Assembly (NCBI GenBank): GCA_025506515.1
Contig: CM046457.1
Span: forward strand, 2,126,997-2,190,996
Direction: 5' to 3'
Length of the DNA stretch: 64,000 nt
Source: Flaveria trinervia
Taxonomy: Eukaryota; Streptophyta; Magnoliopsida; Asterales; Asteraceae
Shown in pieces: positions 35,595-47,050 of the stretch. Under the pieces are notes generated by a model. The model did not search any database, was not told where the DNA came from, and was given only the letters and a program-made list of their open reading frames with translations. The position numbers and the translations under genes are program-made. The first letter of the stretch is position 1; every line of letters begins with the position of its first letter.

Positions 35595-35753
35595 TGTTCA
35601 TTCTCAATCATTTCCTCAAAATATATACACGGTACAATGTAACAGAAAAACCTATAACTAAGGAAACTAATTAACATAAAATACACAACAAATATACAAA
35701 GAATATACAGCTAACATTGACCAGGATCCGGTCAATATACAACTAGCTTAACA
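35595..35753 (-). repeat. Probable 3' LTR of copia copy C1
   Basis: About 160 bp from TGTTCATTCTC to AGCTTAACA, similar in length, AT-richness and TATATAC content to the LTRs of C2 and C3. The C1 polypurine tract (36549-36560) is now separated from it by the hAT-like element. No partner LTR is present, so the borders are inferred. Confidence 0.45.
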
Positions 35754-35756
35754 GTC

Positions 35757-36544
35757 TAGGGGTGAGCATAAAGTTGGGAATCCCGAATAGAACCGATTCC
35801 CGTACCTAGTGATACCCGACACCCGATCTCGGTTTATATTATATAGTAGGTTATCGGGTATCATTTAAAAGGATTTTCGGTTTCGGGATCGGGATCGGGC
35901 TTTGGTGTAGGGTACCCGATCAATCAAGGCCCAACCGATTTTTAAAAAGTTATTCTTTAAAAACCTAAAAAAATCGGCGCCCTTTAAAAAATCACAACCC
36001 CGTATTATTCTACCCATTGATCAATTGAATATTTCAAGTTTCAAACAATTGAATATTTCAAGTTTCAAACAATTGAATATTTCAAGTTTCAAAGGAAAAT
36101 TGTTTCAATTAATCTTCGACATCTACGGTTGAGCAACATTGATCAATTGAATATTTCAAGTTTCAAAGGAAAATTGTTCTAATTAATCTTCGACATCTAC
36201 GGTTGAGCAACATCAATTCACAAGTAAGTTGGATTCATCAATCGTTTCTCAAATGCTTCTCAAAATTTTACTTTGAATTTATTTTTATTTTGATAATATA
36301 ACCTTACAGTTTTTAGGTGGCATTTCATCAAACAACTTGAGTGCATCTAATACAAAGATACCATACCATTAAAAAGTCGGTCATCAGTATTACCTACATT
36401 ACCCGATACCCGATCTTGCAAACACCCGAGTACCGATTTATATCCAATAGGTACGGTATCGGTCTAATTTTTCCCTCTTTTCGGGAATCGGGTCGGGTCG
36501 GGTATTCCCGAACCACGCTCGGTTACCCGATTTGTTCACCCATA
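35757..36544. mobile_element. Non-autonomous hAT-like element
   Basis: The ends TAGGGGTGAGCA and the inverted TGTTCACCCATA are typical of hAT. Subterminal GGTATCGGGTA / TACCCGATACC words face each other. The inside has a tandem repeat at 36018-36214. An 8-bp target duplication could not be matched (TAACAGTC and GCTAGCAC), perhaps because the site has mutated. Confidence 0.65.
36018..36214. repeat. Tandem repeat inside the hAT-like element
   Basis: AATTGAATATTTCAAGTTTC is repeated every 24 bp three times. Then a unit of about 80 bp including TTAATCTTCGACATCTACGG appears twice. Confidence 0.85.
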
Positions 36545-36548
36545 GCTA

Positions 36549-39500
36549 GCACACCCCTTAATATGAGCCGGAGATGGACGCAGACACAAACTGGAGGGGA
36601 AAAGATTGAACAAGTGGCGAGGTAGGCCTTTCGTGAAGATTTTGGCGTACTGGAAATACACAGGGATGTGGAGAACCCGGATTGCACCGATGCGTATACA
36701 AGTGTTGCTCGTCGTGTTGGCACAAATAATTCAAGTAATGAGTTTCGAAGCCAAGTTGTTTTCGCAGCAACATTTGCGACGCCCTGATATTCAGCCTCAA
36801 CACTGGAGCAGGAAATGGTTGGTTGTCATTTGGAAGACTAGAAAACAAGGTTATCACCTAAAAACACACAATAACCGGAGGTTGATCGTTGTGAGTGTTG
36901 GGCACCCTCCCCGATCAGCATAGAATATGCAATGAGTTGCAAGGATTTGGAAGGAGAAATGTGTAAACCATGATCAATGGAGACCTTTAAATAGCGGATT
37001 ACCCGTTTCAAGAACTGAAAATGTGGCTCAAGTGGGGCGTGCATAAACAAACAGATCTGTTGGACCACATATGTGAGGTCCGGTCGTGTAAAAGTGAGGT
37101 ACCGAAGTGCCCCCGCCAACTGTCTATATAGTGTCCCATCGAGTAAGAGAGTTCCTGTTGTTGCTGCTAGTTTGCAATCAGACATGCCGACACGGTGTAA
37201 AAGTTCAGTGGCATAATGGCTTTGAGAGAAAAAGAGACCCCTGTTGTGGTGCGTGATGTTGATCCCAAGGAATTGATGTTATCGGCCAAGGTATGTCATT
37301 CTTGATTTGTTAGACAGTAGCTGGATAACATAGCGAAGAAAATTGTCATCAAAGGCGGTCAAAATGATGTCATCAACGTATAATAATAAATATGACATGT
37401 GGTTGCCTTTGTTGAACACAAAGAGTGATGTATCACTGGTGATAGCTTGAAAACCACATGATGCTAGATATGAAGCGAAACAATCGTACCATGCCCTTGG
37501 CGCTTGTTTCAAACCGTAAAGAGATTTTGTTAACCAACATACTTGACTCAGATAACATTTGTCGGTGAAACCTCGTGGCTGAAACATATATACAATCTCA
37601 TTAAGATACCCATGGAGAAATGCATTTTTAATGTCGAGTGGTGTATGGACCAACCACATGAGATTGCCAAGCTAAGAACAATATGAATAGTGGTAGGTAT
37701 AACCACGGGGCTGAATGTTTTATCACAGTCGACACCAATTTGTTGGCTTTTGCCGTTGACTACCAAACGAGCTTTGCATCTTTGGAGTGTGCCATTTAAA
37801 TTTATGGGAGAATAGCCACATGCATTGAATAATATTTGTATTTAGGGGTCGTGGTACAAGAACCCATATATTATTTTCCACTAAGGCCTGATACTCATCA
37901 TTTATAGCGGCGTGCCAATTTGGATCAGATAGAGCCCGGATGTGAGAGGTGGGAACTGGTGATATGGGGAGTTGGTTTGGGTTTGAAATGTGATGGAGGT
38001 GCGTGGTTATGAAGCCCCTGATTTGGACTTAGTGGCCATCAAATGAGTAGAGGGTGGCGGTTGAGGTTTGGTTGTATGGGAGGGGGTGGTTTGTGGTGGT
38101 TGGTGGGTGTTAGTCGTTAAGGGGAGCTGGTGTGTTGTGTTTGATGGCTGGTTGATAGTGGTGGAGGGTTGTTGAGTGAAGGTGGTAGGCTGGTCGAAGG
38201 TATTTGATGGGGATCGGCGGTGGAAGAAGATTGGTGGTTGATGGTTGGTTGGGTGCTCGTTGGTATTGGATGCCCCATCGGGGAAGAAGTGGATGCTAGC
38301 GGAAGGGCAGATAGAGTGGGGGGGTTGTGGTAGAGGTGTGGTTAGGTGAGGGTGGGGTGGGGTTGGTGGATACTGGTGTTTGGTACACGAGGGGAGAAGG
38401 GTCTAGAAAGGTGTAATCATAAGAGTTTGATTATCGGTCTTTTTTGGCATAGGGAAAATGATTCTCATCAAATGTCATGTGTCGTGAAATAATTATTTTT
38501 CCGGGGGAGTATTCAAGACATCGGTAGCCATGATAATCGGATGGGTATCCAAGAAAACTGCATAAGGTTGAACGAGGAGCAAGCTTATGGGGACAGGTGG
38601 AAGATTTATTGGATGCACATCCGAAAGTTCGGAGGTGGTCATATGAATGATTTGAAGTATATGGCAGACGTGGGGTTTGAAAACTTAGGAGTTTGGTGGG
38701 CAATATATTATGGAGGTAACACGCAGTTTGAAGAGCTTCGACCCAAAAGGTTGGAGATAAGGAAGCATGAGTGAGGAGTGTGAGCATTATCTGATTTAAT
38801 CGACGGATCATAGTCATCATACGCTCAGATTTATCATTTTGTTATGAAGTGTGTGGGCTAGAAAAACGAAATTGAAGTCCATGAGTATTTGCAAAAGATT
38901 TAAAGTTCTGATTATCAAATCACCCCCTAAATCACATTGGATGGATTTGATTATAGTATTGAACTGAGTTTTTATATATGTGTGAAATTTAACAAAATTT
39001 TCAAATGTCTCATATTTGAGTTTTAGAGGAAAAACCCTGTGTATTGAGTGTAATCGTCAATGAAAACCATGTAATACTTATATCCTGTTTTATTCATTAC
39101 GGGAGATGTCCGCAAATCACAGTTAATAATATCAAGCGGTAAAACAGTAGTAGAATTTGAATCTAAAAATGGTAAAGGTTTATGCTTAGACAATTGGCTA
39201 GAATTGCAAACCAATGTTTTTGCATTAGAAACTAGAAAATCAAAAACAGAAAACCCGGGGTGACCCAATAGATCATGCCAAGGATCTTGTGAAGTAGAGG
39301 CAAGAGCAATTGGGGTTTAGTTGAAGTAGAGATCGGATACGAGAGAGGGTAGAGACGACTTGAGCTACTGTGGCGGGAGAGAGTCTTCCCACTCGGGTAA
39401 TTTTTCACAGGAAAACCATGTGGATCAAAATCAACAAATAGATTATTATCAATGGTAAATTTTCAAACGGATATAAGGTTTTTGATCATGCTCGGGATAT

Positions 39501-40168
39501 ATAACATGTTGTTAAGGTGCAAGGGTCGGTTGTTATTGGGTAGGGTTGAGTGACCCGATCCAAGGATTTTAACACATGCGCCCTTACCGACGAGTATGGA
39601 ACCAAAATTTAGAAGATAATAAAGGGTTAGTGACTTTACCTTGATCCCCGATGACGTGGTCAATTACTCTCGAGTCCATGAACCATTACGAGTCATCTGT
39701 ATAATCAAAGGTCATAGCCTACATTGCTTCCACAAGTTGAGTGGGCTCAAGATGATCAACATCACTAAGATAGGCCTGAGTGAACGGGCCTTTGGGCTTA
39801 GCTAGAATAGTCTGACGAGATTCAAGGTTGCGACCCGGATATAGGTAAGCAGCCCACTGAGAAGCCCACCTGGGCTGGGTAGGATACGGACAAGGTAGTA
39901 GGGACGATAAGCCCAAGGTGGGAAAGCCTGATTTGCTAAATTAGGCCAATCAATGGGGATTACATACCCATGGATCGAACTCCCGATTTCAATGGAGTTC
40001 CTCGGCGCTGGGAGATGTTACGGTTGCTGCCTTGTTGGCGATGCGACGAGTCCTGTCATTCCGATCGTGGAGGGTTGGTGACTGTTGCCATTGCTTAATA
40101 GAAGTGTGACCTTGGAAACGTTTATTTGACATCAAGCACCATTAATATCACATGCTTGTGTTGGAGTC
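36549..40168 (-). pseudogene. Decayed, 5'-truncated Ale-like Ty1/copia copy C1
   Basis: Minus-strand order from right: a gag/protease remnant (39463-40000), GAG-pre-integrase and integrase (38431-39268, with FTFWVEALQTACYLHNILPT-like core tail), RT (37279-37766, YVDD box in YLLLYVDDIILTA), RNase H (36838-37185). Several stops and frameshifts separate the pieces, so no polyprotein can be made. The 5' LTR and most of gag are absent; the copy ends at the MITE at 40172. The polypurine tract (TAAGGGGTGTG on minus) is near 36549-36560. The clade is inferred from integrase wording shared with C2 and C3. Confidence 0.75.
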
Positions 40169-40171
40169 TTA

Positions 40172-40897
40172 GGGGTTGTTTGGCAAATTGAATAATAAGT
40201 ATTTAACCAATAAGAGGTATGAACTATTAAGTGTTAAACCATGTCATAAAGATAAACTAAGGAAACCTATTATTAAAAGTCTAATACTTAAAAACATAAG
40301 TTCCAAAGGAAAAGAATGAAATAGTAAAGAATATCATTATTAATTTCAAATTATGGGGTTGTTTTATACCGTTGATTCAGTAAGATACGACTGAGTCTGC
40401 ATCTAACTAAAACTTGGCTATTTGGTTTAATATCTGACTAGAATCAAATCGATTCAGTAATTATAGCTCAATTAGCTTCAATTCCACTTCCAAACCCCTA
40501 ACCACCACTAAAATAACCAATAACTATTACAAAACAAACCTCATGGTTCCACCGATGCTAATAAGAGGAGATGAATCAATGGGCGATGGTGCAACACCGG
40601 AGGGAGGAGCGCCGGATGAAGGGGTTCGCGCGGAGGGGTGGGAAGAGCGTCGGAGGGATGGCAGTGCGCAAAGGGAGGTTGATGTGCAGAGGGAGAGGCA
40701 GTGACAAAATGGGGTCGTGCAGAGGGGTGGGAAGAGGGGGCGGTGCGACTGCCTTCTTTCTGGTCAAAGCCGCCCCATTTTAGGGTATGTGTTAGACGTT
40801 CAGACCCGGTCAGACCTCCTTTCGGCGCAAATCAAACATGTTGACTAAGTCAGCCAGTTAGTGGTCAGCATGCCAGTCAGTGAAATCAAACACCCCC
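40172..40897. mobile_element. Tourist-like DNA element, 726 bp
   Basis: The ends GGGGTTGTTTGG and the inverted CAAACACCCCC are flanked by TTA (left) and TAT (right). The left arm, with AGTATTTAACCAATAAGAGG, resembles the MITE at 6364. The inside has a GC-rich Gly/Arg-encoding stretch (40570-40790) that is not a convincing gene. Confidence 0.5.
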
Positions 40898-40956
40898 TAT
40901 GTATAAACATGGCATCATATATGAATGATCCTAGCTCATTCTCATTACCTAAAAAC

Positions 40957-41145
40957 TGTAAACAATGGTTCAATCGTCTGCCTTTATTCCCAATAGAAAC
41001 AAAGTATATATACAAGATGAACAACAACAACCTTCCTATTCTATGTAAGGAAAACATTGACTAAGTATCCAACTAAATCAGCAATTGACACATAATTTAC
41101 AGCTAATGAAATAATACAATAAATGGTAAATAATACAAGTTAATA
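40957..41145 (-). repeat. 3' LTR of C2
   Basis: 189 bp, plus-strand start TGTAAACAATGG, end CAAGTTAATA. Confidence 0.9.
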
Positions 41146-41298
41146 CACCCCCTCAGTCGGTGCGGGAGGAGGGCGAATGCACATACTGGAACGAAAACGA
41201 TTAAACAGTTGTCGGGGAAGCCCTTTGGTGAAGATGTCTGCGAATTGAAAATCTGCAGGAACATGTAGAATGTGTACATCCCTGATGCACACTTTTTC

Positions 41299-42489
41299 TC
41301 AAACAAAATGGATGTCAAGTTCCACATGTTTGGTTCGCTGGTGTTGCACTGGATTTTCAGACAGATAAACCGCAGAAATATTGTCACAATAAACAATTGT
41401 GGCCTGCTGAGTTGGTACCATAAGCTCTAATAGCAGATTGTGAAGGCATGTTGTTTCGGCAACAACATTTGCAACTCCTCTATACTCGGCCTCGGCGCTA
41501 GATCGAGAGATAGTTGGCTGTCTCTTGGATGACCATGAGACCAAATTGTCGCCTAGAAATAAGGCCGTGAGCAATGGTTCCTTTTAGATATCTTAGGACT
41601 CGTTTCAAAAATTGGAAGTGTGAGTCGTGGTGCATGCATGAATAGGCAAATTTGTTGCACCGCATAAGTTAAATCTGGCCGAGTAAAAGTGATATATTGT
41701 AGTGCTCCTGCCAATTGACGATAGAGTGTTCCATCAAGCAACAAATGTCCACTTGTGGCACTTAATTTGAAGCTGTGTCAACAGGTGTGGTTGATGGTTT
41801 GCAATCTGACATGTTTGCTCTAGCAAGGATAGCTTCTGCATATTTAGTTTGTGAAAAAAAGAGACCCCCTTTAGATTGAGAGACATGTATACCAAGGAAA
41901 TAGTAGAGATGGCCCAAATCTGTCATGCGGAATTCCTTTGAGAGAGAGTGAATGATATGTTGAAGTAACTTATCTGAGGAGGCTGTCAAAATAATATCGT
42001 CAACATATAGTAAAAGATAAGCCGTAGCATTACCTTGACGGTAGACAAACAGAGATGTGTCTGTCAAAGCTGATTTGAAACTGCATTGAAGTAGATAAGA
42101 AGCAAATCTATCATACCACACCGTTGGTGCTTGTTTCAGGCCATATAATGACTTAGTTAGCCTACACACATGGTGAGGAAACTGGTTACTTGTGAATCCC
42201 GGTGGCTGAAACATGTATACCATTTCATTGAGGTCTCCATGAAGAAACGCATTTTTGACACCTAGTTGATGGATTTTCCATCCCTAGAGACGGCAAGGCT
42301 TATGAATGTACGAATAGTGGTTGGTTTAACGAGGGGGCTGAAAGTCTCTTCACAATCGATGCCAATTTGTTGACTTTTGGCATTGACCACTAACCGGGCT
42401 TTATACCGTCGAAGAGATCCGTTTGTATTAATTGTGGCGGAAAAGCCACATGCACCGGATAACATTTGCATCAGGAGGCCTTGGAACAA
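41299..42489 (-). pseudogene. C2 reverse transcriptase and RNase H
   Basis: The RT piece at 41762-42223 has SLYGLKQAPTVWYDRF, then the catalytic YVDD in YLLLYVDDIILTAS and the LYYFLGIHVSQS segment. An earlier RT part (RYKARLVVNAKSQQIGIDC) is in another frame at 42262-42489. RNase H at 41299-41574 has SRSSAEAEYRGVA and DNISAVYLSENPVQHQRTKH. At least three frame breaks separate these. Confidence 0.8.
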
Positions 42490-42997
42490 GTTCCTAGGTG
42501 TTATTGTCCATCAAGGCTTGATATTCTTCGGTCATGGCTGCATGCCAGTTTGGATCAGTAAGGGCTTTAAGGTGTGAGGTTGGAATGGGGGAAATGGAGG
42601 TATCGGTTTGGGTGTGTAGGTTCACGTGTGCACGGGTTTTAATGGTCCCATCTTTTGTACGGGTTGTCATGGGATGACATGGTAGAGGAGCCGGTTGCTG
42701 GAGTGGACTAGTGGGCTTGTGAGATGGCCAGTAGGTTGAGAGGTGGGTTGTGACTGAGTCGATGGAGGGGGTGTCTAGATCAGCATTGGTACGTGAACTG
42801 GATAGGTGGTACGGGTGTTGGGGCAGGAATGGAAGGGGCTGGTGGATTGGAGTAGGTAGGGGCAGTTTGTGTAGTAGGTGGGAAAGCTGTTGAGGAATGT
42901 TGATAGATGAGAGGGGAGAGGTCTAGGAAGGAATAGTTATGGGAGGAGTTTGAAGCTGAATAAGGAAAAGTTGACTCGTCAAACGTGACATGATGAC

Positions 42998-43438
42998 TTA
43001 GGATGATTCTCCCGGAAGAGATTTCGAGACATCGGTAGCCCCGGTATCGGCAGGATAACCAAGGAATATGCAGCGGGTTGAACGAGGTGAGAGTTTATTG
43101 GATCGGGTAGACGATGTGTTTGGGTAACACAAACAGCCAAACACCCGTAGGTGATCATAAGTGGGCTGTTTAAGGTATAAAACAGTGGTGGGGGTTTGAA
43201 AATTCAGCACAGATGTAGGTAATATATTGTGAAGGTAACAAGCCGTGTGGAGTTCTTCCACCCAAAAGGTCGGTGGTAGAGATGCATGAGTGAGAAGTGT
43301 GAGCATGATTTCATTCATCCTATGAATCATACGTTCGGACTTCCCGTTTTGCTGAGAAGTTTGAGGACATGAGAAGCGGAATTGAAGACCATTTGAATTT
43401 GCGAAAGTTTTAAAGGAGAGGTTATCAACGAGCACCAT
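42998..43438 (-). pseudogene. C2 integrase C-terminal part
   Basis: Contains SQQNGKSERMIH, with the catalytic Glu of the D-D-E triad, and THASLPPTFWVEELHTACYL, then the copia FGCLCYP and GCIFLGYP-like signature. The upstream catalytic core and HHCC region are in other frames at 43440-43830. Confidence 0.75.
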
Positions 43439-44543
43439 ATAATATTTATAACCTATTTTGCTCGTGATCGGTGATGTCCATAAGTCTCAATGCACAATGT
43501 CAAAAGGCAATATAGTATTAGACTGAGAAATGACAAATGGTAAACGTTTGTGCTTAGAAAGTTGACAAGAGTTGCAAACTAAGGTCTTAGCACGCTTATT
43601 ACATGAAATAAATTTATTTGAAACAAGATTATCAAAAACAAAACAAAAAACCGGATGGCCAAACGATCATGCCAATGATCTTGAAAAGTGATGCGAGAGC
43701 AGCAAACAAAGCAGGTGTTGTGATAGGGTAGGTGACGGGATATAGGTGACTGGAGCTATTGTGGCGTGTTAGGATCTTGCCAGTCTTGAGTTCCTTCACA
43801 GAAAAACCATTAGGGTCAAATTCAAAAGACACATTGTTATCAATAGTAAATTTTCATATGGAAATAAGACTTTTGATGAATTGGGTGTGTAAAGTATGTT
43901 TTTGAGGTGTAGGTCTCGGGTAGAGGTTTGGAAGGTGAGTGTCCAGATCCAAGAATCGGCATGCGAGCACCATTACCTACACAAAATCAAACCAATAGGA
44001 CTGGATAACAATGGGTTTGTGATTTTACCTTGGTCTCCGGTTAGATAGTCAGAAGCTCCCGAGTCCATATACCACTGGTTGTCTTCAGTGTCTAAAGTCA
44101 TTGCTTGTAGGGCCTCACCAAGTTGGGTTGGTTCCAGTGGGTCAAGACTAGCAAAATGGGTCTGATTGGTTGATGAAGAGCTATTGATGATTGGGCTGTC
44201 TGCTTTGGCTTGGGCCTGTTTTGGCTGATGAAGGTGTGCTCCAGCCTGGGTCAGAAATGGGCAGGGTGGAGGTGTCTAGTAACCAGTAAGGGGGCGGCCC
44301 AGTCTGCCTGTAGAAATCAGGGCGATGCGGTGGTGGATTTGTGTGCCCCCGGCCACGGGAAATATTTGAAGCTGGGGTTCGGCGGTTGCTGTTGACGGGT
44401 CTGTTGTTCCCCCGGCGACGGGTTCCCATAGGTGGATCTGAAGGCCGGTGCTGGGATACAGCTGCCATGGGTGTGGAGGGTGAGAGGCTGTCACGAGTGG
44501 CTTGGCGCTGACTCTTGAGTTAGAGCATGTTACAAGCCGATTC

Positions 44544-45188
44544 CTAGTCGGGAAGATTTTGGTTAATGAGAGCGCCAATAGTGTCAAACTCGGCTGGTAA
44601 GCCACGAACGAGTTGTAACACTAATCGCTTCTCATTGACTGGACAATCAACATCATTTAACTGATTTCCGAGATCCCAAAGTTTTTGACAATAGGACTCA
44701 AGGGGGGGCATGGACTTGAGAGTGAGGTTGTTAAACTCATGCTCAAGGGCAGCCGCTCGCGAGCCCTTGTTGTTAAGGAAGATGGTTTTGAGTTTGTTCC
44801 AAGCCGCTTGAGCAGTGGAATTAGACTGAAGCACCCGAACAAGATAGTCGTCGGACAATGTTCCGTAGATCCATTGTAAGATGACCGCATCAAGTTCAGA
44901 CCAAGACTCGTAAGCCGGATCTGTTTTGGTAGGTGGAGGAGTGCTGTCAATATGAACCATGACTTTGTAACCTCGTGCATGCAACCGGAACAATTTTACC
45001 CGGGCTGAATATATGACCTTTGTGTCGTCAAGGACCCGGACTTTACGCTGAATGTCAGTGACAATATACGCGGGATGAAGTGATTTGGCCAGTGTGGGTG
45101 CGGCAGGTTGGTCAGTGGGTGGATGGATGTTGGATTCAGCCATAGGAGGTGGTTGCGGTGGCAAGGGAACAGAAAAAGATGGCTGCAA
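44544..45188 (-). pseudogene. C2 gag (UBN2-type), 5' part intact
   Basis: An open frame of 214 codons directly after the PBS. It contains LHARGYKVMVHID, the AYESWSELDAVILQWIYGTL region, NSTAQAAWNKLKTIF and NDVDCPVNEKRLVLQLVRGL, all typical of copia gag (UBN2 domain). Another start at the ATG near 45144 (MAESNIHPP) is more usual for such proteins. The frame ends before the zinc-knuckle or Gly/Arg-rich part, which continues in another frame at 44181-44468. Confidence 0.8.
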
Positions 45189-45218
45189 AATTTAACGGAG
45201 GGGCTAGTTTGGTGCCTG

Positions 45219-45232
45219 GTCTCTTGATACCA
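45219..45232 (-). promoter_or_regulatory. Primer-binding site of C2
   Basis: Minus-strand TGGTATCAAGAGAC, directly next to the 5' LTR, close to the initiator-tRNA-Met complement. Confidence 0.8.
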
Positions 45233-45421
45233 TGCAAACAATGGTTCAATCATCTGCCTTTATTCCCAATAGAAACAGAGTATATATACAAGATGAACAG
45301 CAACAACCTTCATATTGTATGTAAGGAAAACATTGACTAAGTATCCCACTAAATCAGTAATTGACACCGAATTTACAGCTAATAAAATAATACAATAAAT
45401 GGTAAATAATACAAGTTAATA
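45233..45421 (-). repeat. 5' LTR of C2
   Basis: 189 bp, partner of 40957-41145. Confidence 0.9.
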
Positions 45422-45426
45422 AAAAC

Positions 45427-46776
45427 ATATGAAAAAATTTATAACTATAAAGTGAGTTGGTGAGTTACATAGGATTAGATACGTGACTAAAAAATATAAT
45501 ATTCAAGATACAATTCATAAATAAATTAAAATACACACAAGGTATTAAACATAATATATAGGGTGTAGTTCAGGATTAGAATAGATTTGTCATTTTGAAA
45601 AAAATAAACACAATACTTGAGTCCACAACCAACCCTAGTGACGAATGCCCTCTAATGATTATGTCAGATTTCGAACATCCAGCTCCTTACCCGAGAATTG
45701 AACGAGTTTGTCACACCGATAAATCTAATACTGCACTACAATGGCTTATCCAAAGCTAATGGTTATGTAGAACGGTGTGTTTATTACATGTTGTGTGTGT
45801 GTTATTGCTTTTTTTTCTTGTATGTTTATTTTGCTCTTTGAATCGAGGGTCTCCGTGTGAATAGCCTCTCTATCCCATAAGGTGGGGTATGGTTTACCCA
45901 AATTGACCTATTCATATATAAAGGAGTAATAACTAAATGATGATTTAAAGTGGAGCAAAAGAAAACTAAAAAAGATTTACCTTTTTCCCCATGCGTGCAG
46001 TCCTTCGAGTCCGTTAGAGATAGTCAATCTAATATGCAAATAAAATGAGTATTATTGTTTTAATAAAACACCAAAAAGAAAAGCAAGAGAACAAGAAGAA
46101 TTAAAAGAACATCACATGAAAATGCTTATAGAGTTCAAGGGAAAATCAAACATGATAACATGATCAACCAAGTCCAAACCCCTAGATTTTTGAAGTTTTA
46201 TGAACCTTGTTCCGTAAATCCCATATTGTTAGACACAAAAGTTATAAAAATATGGATCACTATCTTTAAAAAAAGTGTATGGTTAAATCTAATGGAGTTA
46301 TAGAATGGTGTTTTAGACATGTCACTAATAATCCACACACCATGTAACTAATTTTCCCCTTTGTCAACTTACAAAATCCAAAGTGCTTCAAAAGTTCATC
46401 TTGGTCTGCAAACTAAACTTGAATTGAAAAAGAAATCATTTCAATCCTTAAAATTACTTTCATACGTATTTTCGACATTTAACTAAATCAGTTAAAATAA
46501 TCGCACCCTTCAACTACGGGCACCTCACCGTGATAACCAACAAGCTAGTTGGTTTTCACTAAAAAAGTGGTCCACTACATGGCTAGAATTTAATGTTTTA
46601 CAAAACACCATCACTCTATTTCCCTTGGCTAAACTTGGCTTGAGAACCTACATAAACATCATAATTAAAAACATTTGTGGGATTAATTTATATTTAAAAA
46701 TAAAACAGAACATCGTCTTTTTATCCTTCCTCAAAAGCAGGAATTTCCAAATCTAGATCAATTATCTTATAATACT
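45427..46776. other. Intergenic sequence, no gene supported
   Basis: AT-rich. Contains CCATAAGGTGGGGTATGG (45879-45896), a phrase I associate with plant dispersed repeats, and the partner of the 35120-35300 similarity. No exon recognised. Confidence 0.5.
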
Positions 46777-46781
46777 TGCAC

Positions 46782-46951
46782 TACTATGCTAAGAATTCTC
46801 AGATGATTTCATTCGATGGAGGCAAGCAATACATATACAAGAATGATGTAACAAACTATGAGCCTAATAAAGAAAAGATAATCAAATAGAAAAATACAAA
46901 TATATACAAAATATGGAACCGATTATATTGACAAATATAAGTCGATTAAGA
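46782..46951 (-). repeat. 3' LTR of C3
   Basis: 170 bp from TACTATGCTAAG (TG mutated to TA) to GTCGATTAAGA. Confidence 0.9.
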
Positions 46952-47050
46952 CGCCCCCGTAGTTTGAGCTGTAGACGGTCGAATGCACAAACTGTCTCTA
47001 AACCAAGTGAATAACAAACGTGGAAGGCCCTTGGTGAAAATTTCTGCATA

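Larger units (their letters stand above)
40957..45421 (-). mobile_element. Ale-like Ty1/copia copy C2, complete with LTRs and target duplication AAAAC
   Basis: 189-bp LTRs at 40957-41145 and 45233-45421 differ at about 11 sites by eye (near 6%). AAAAC flanks the element at 40952-40956 and 45422-45426. The PBS (45219-45232) and PPT (CTGAGGGGGTG, 41146-41156, minus) are in place. Protein domains are in copia order (gag, protease/integrase, RT, RNase H) but broken by frameshifts and stops, so it is non-autonomous now. On the plus strand the LTRs end TG...TA, not TG...CA. Confidence 0.92.

Noticed and set aside
35757..36544. 8-bp target duplication for this hAT-like element
   Set aside because: Candidate flanks TAACAGTC and GCTAGCAC do not match well, so no duplication is claimed.
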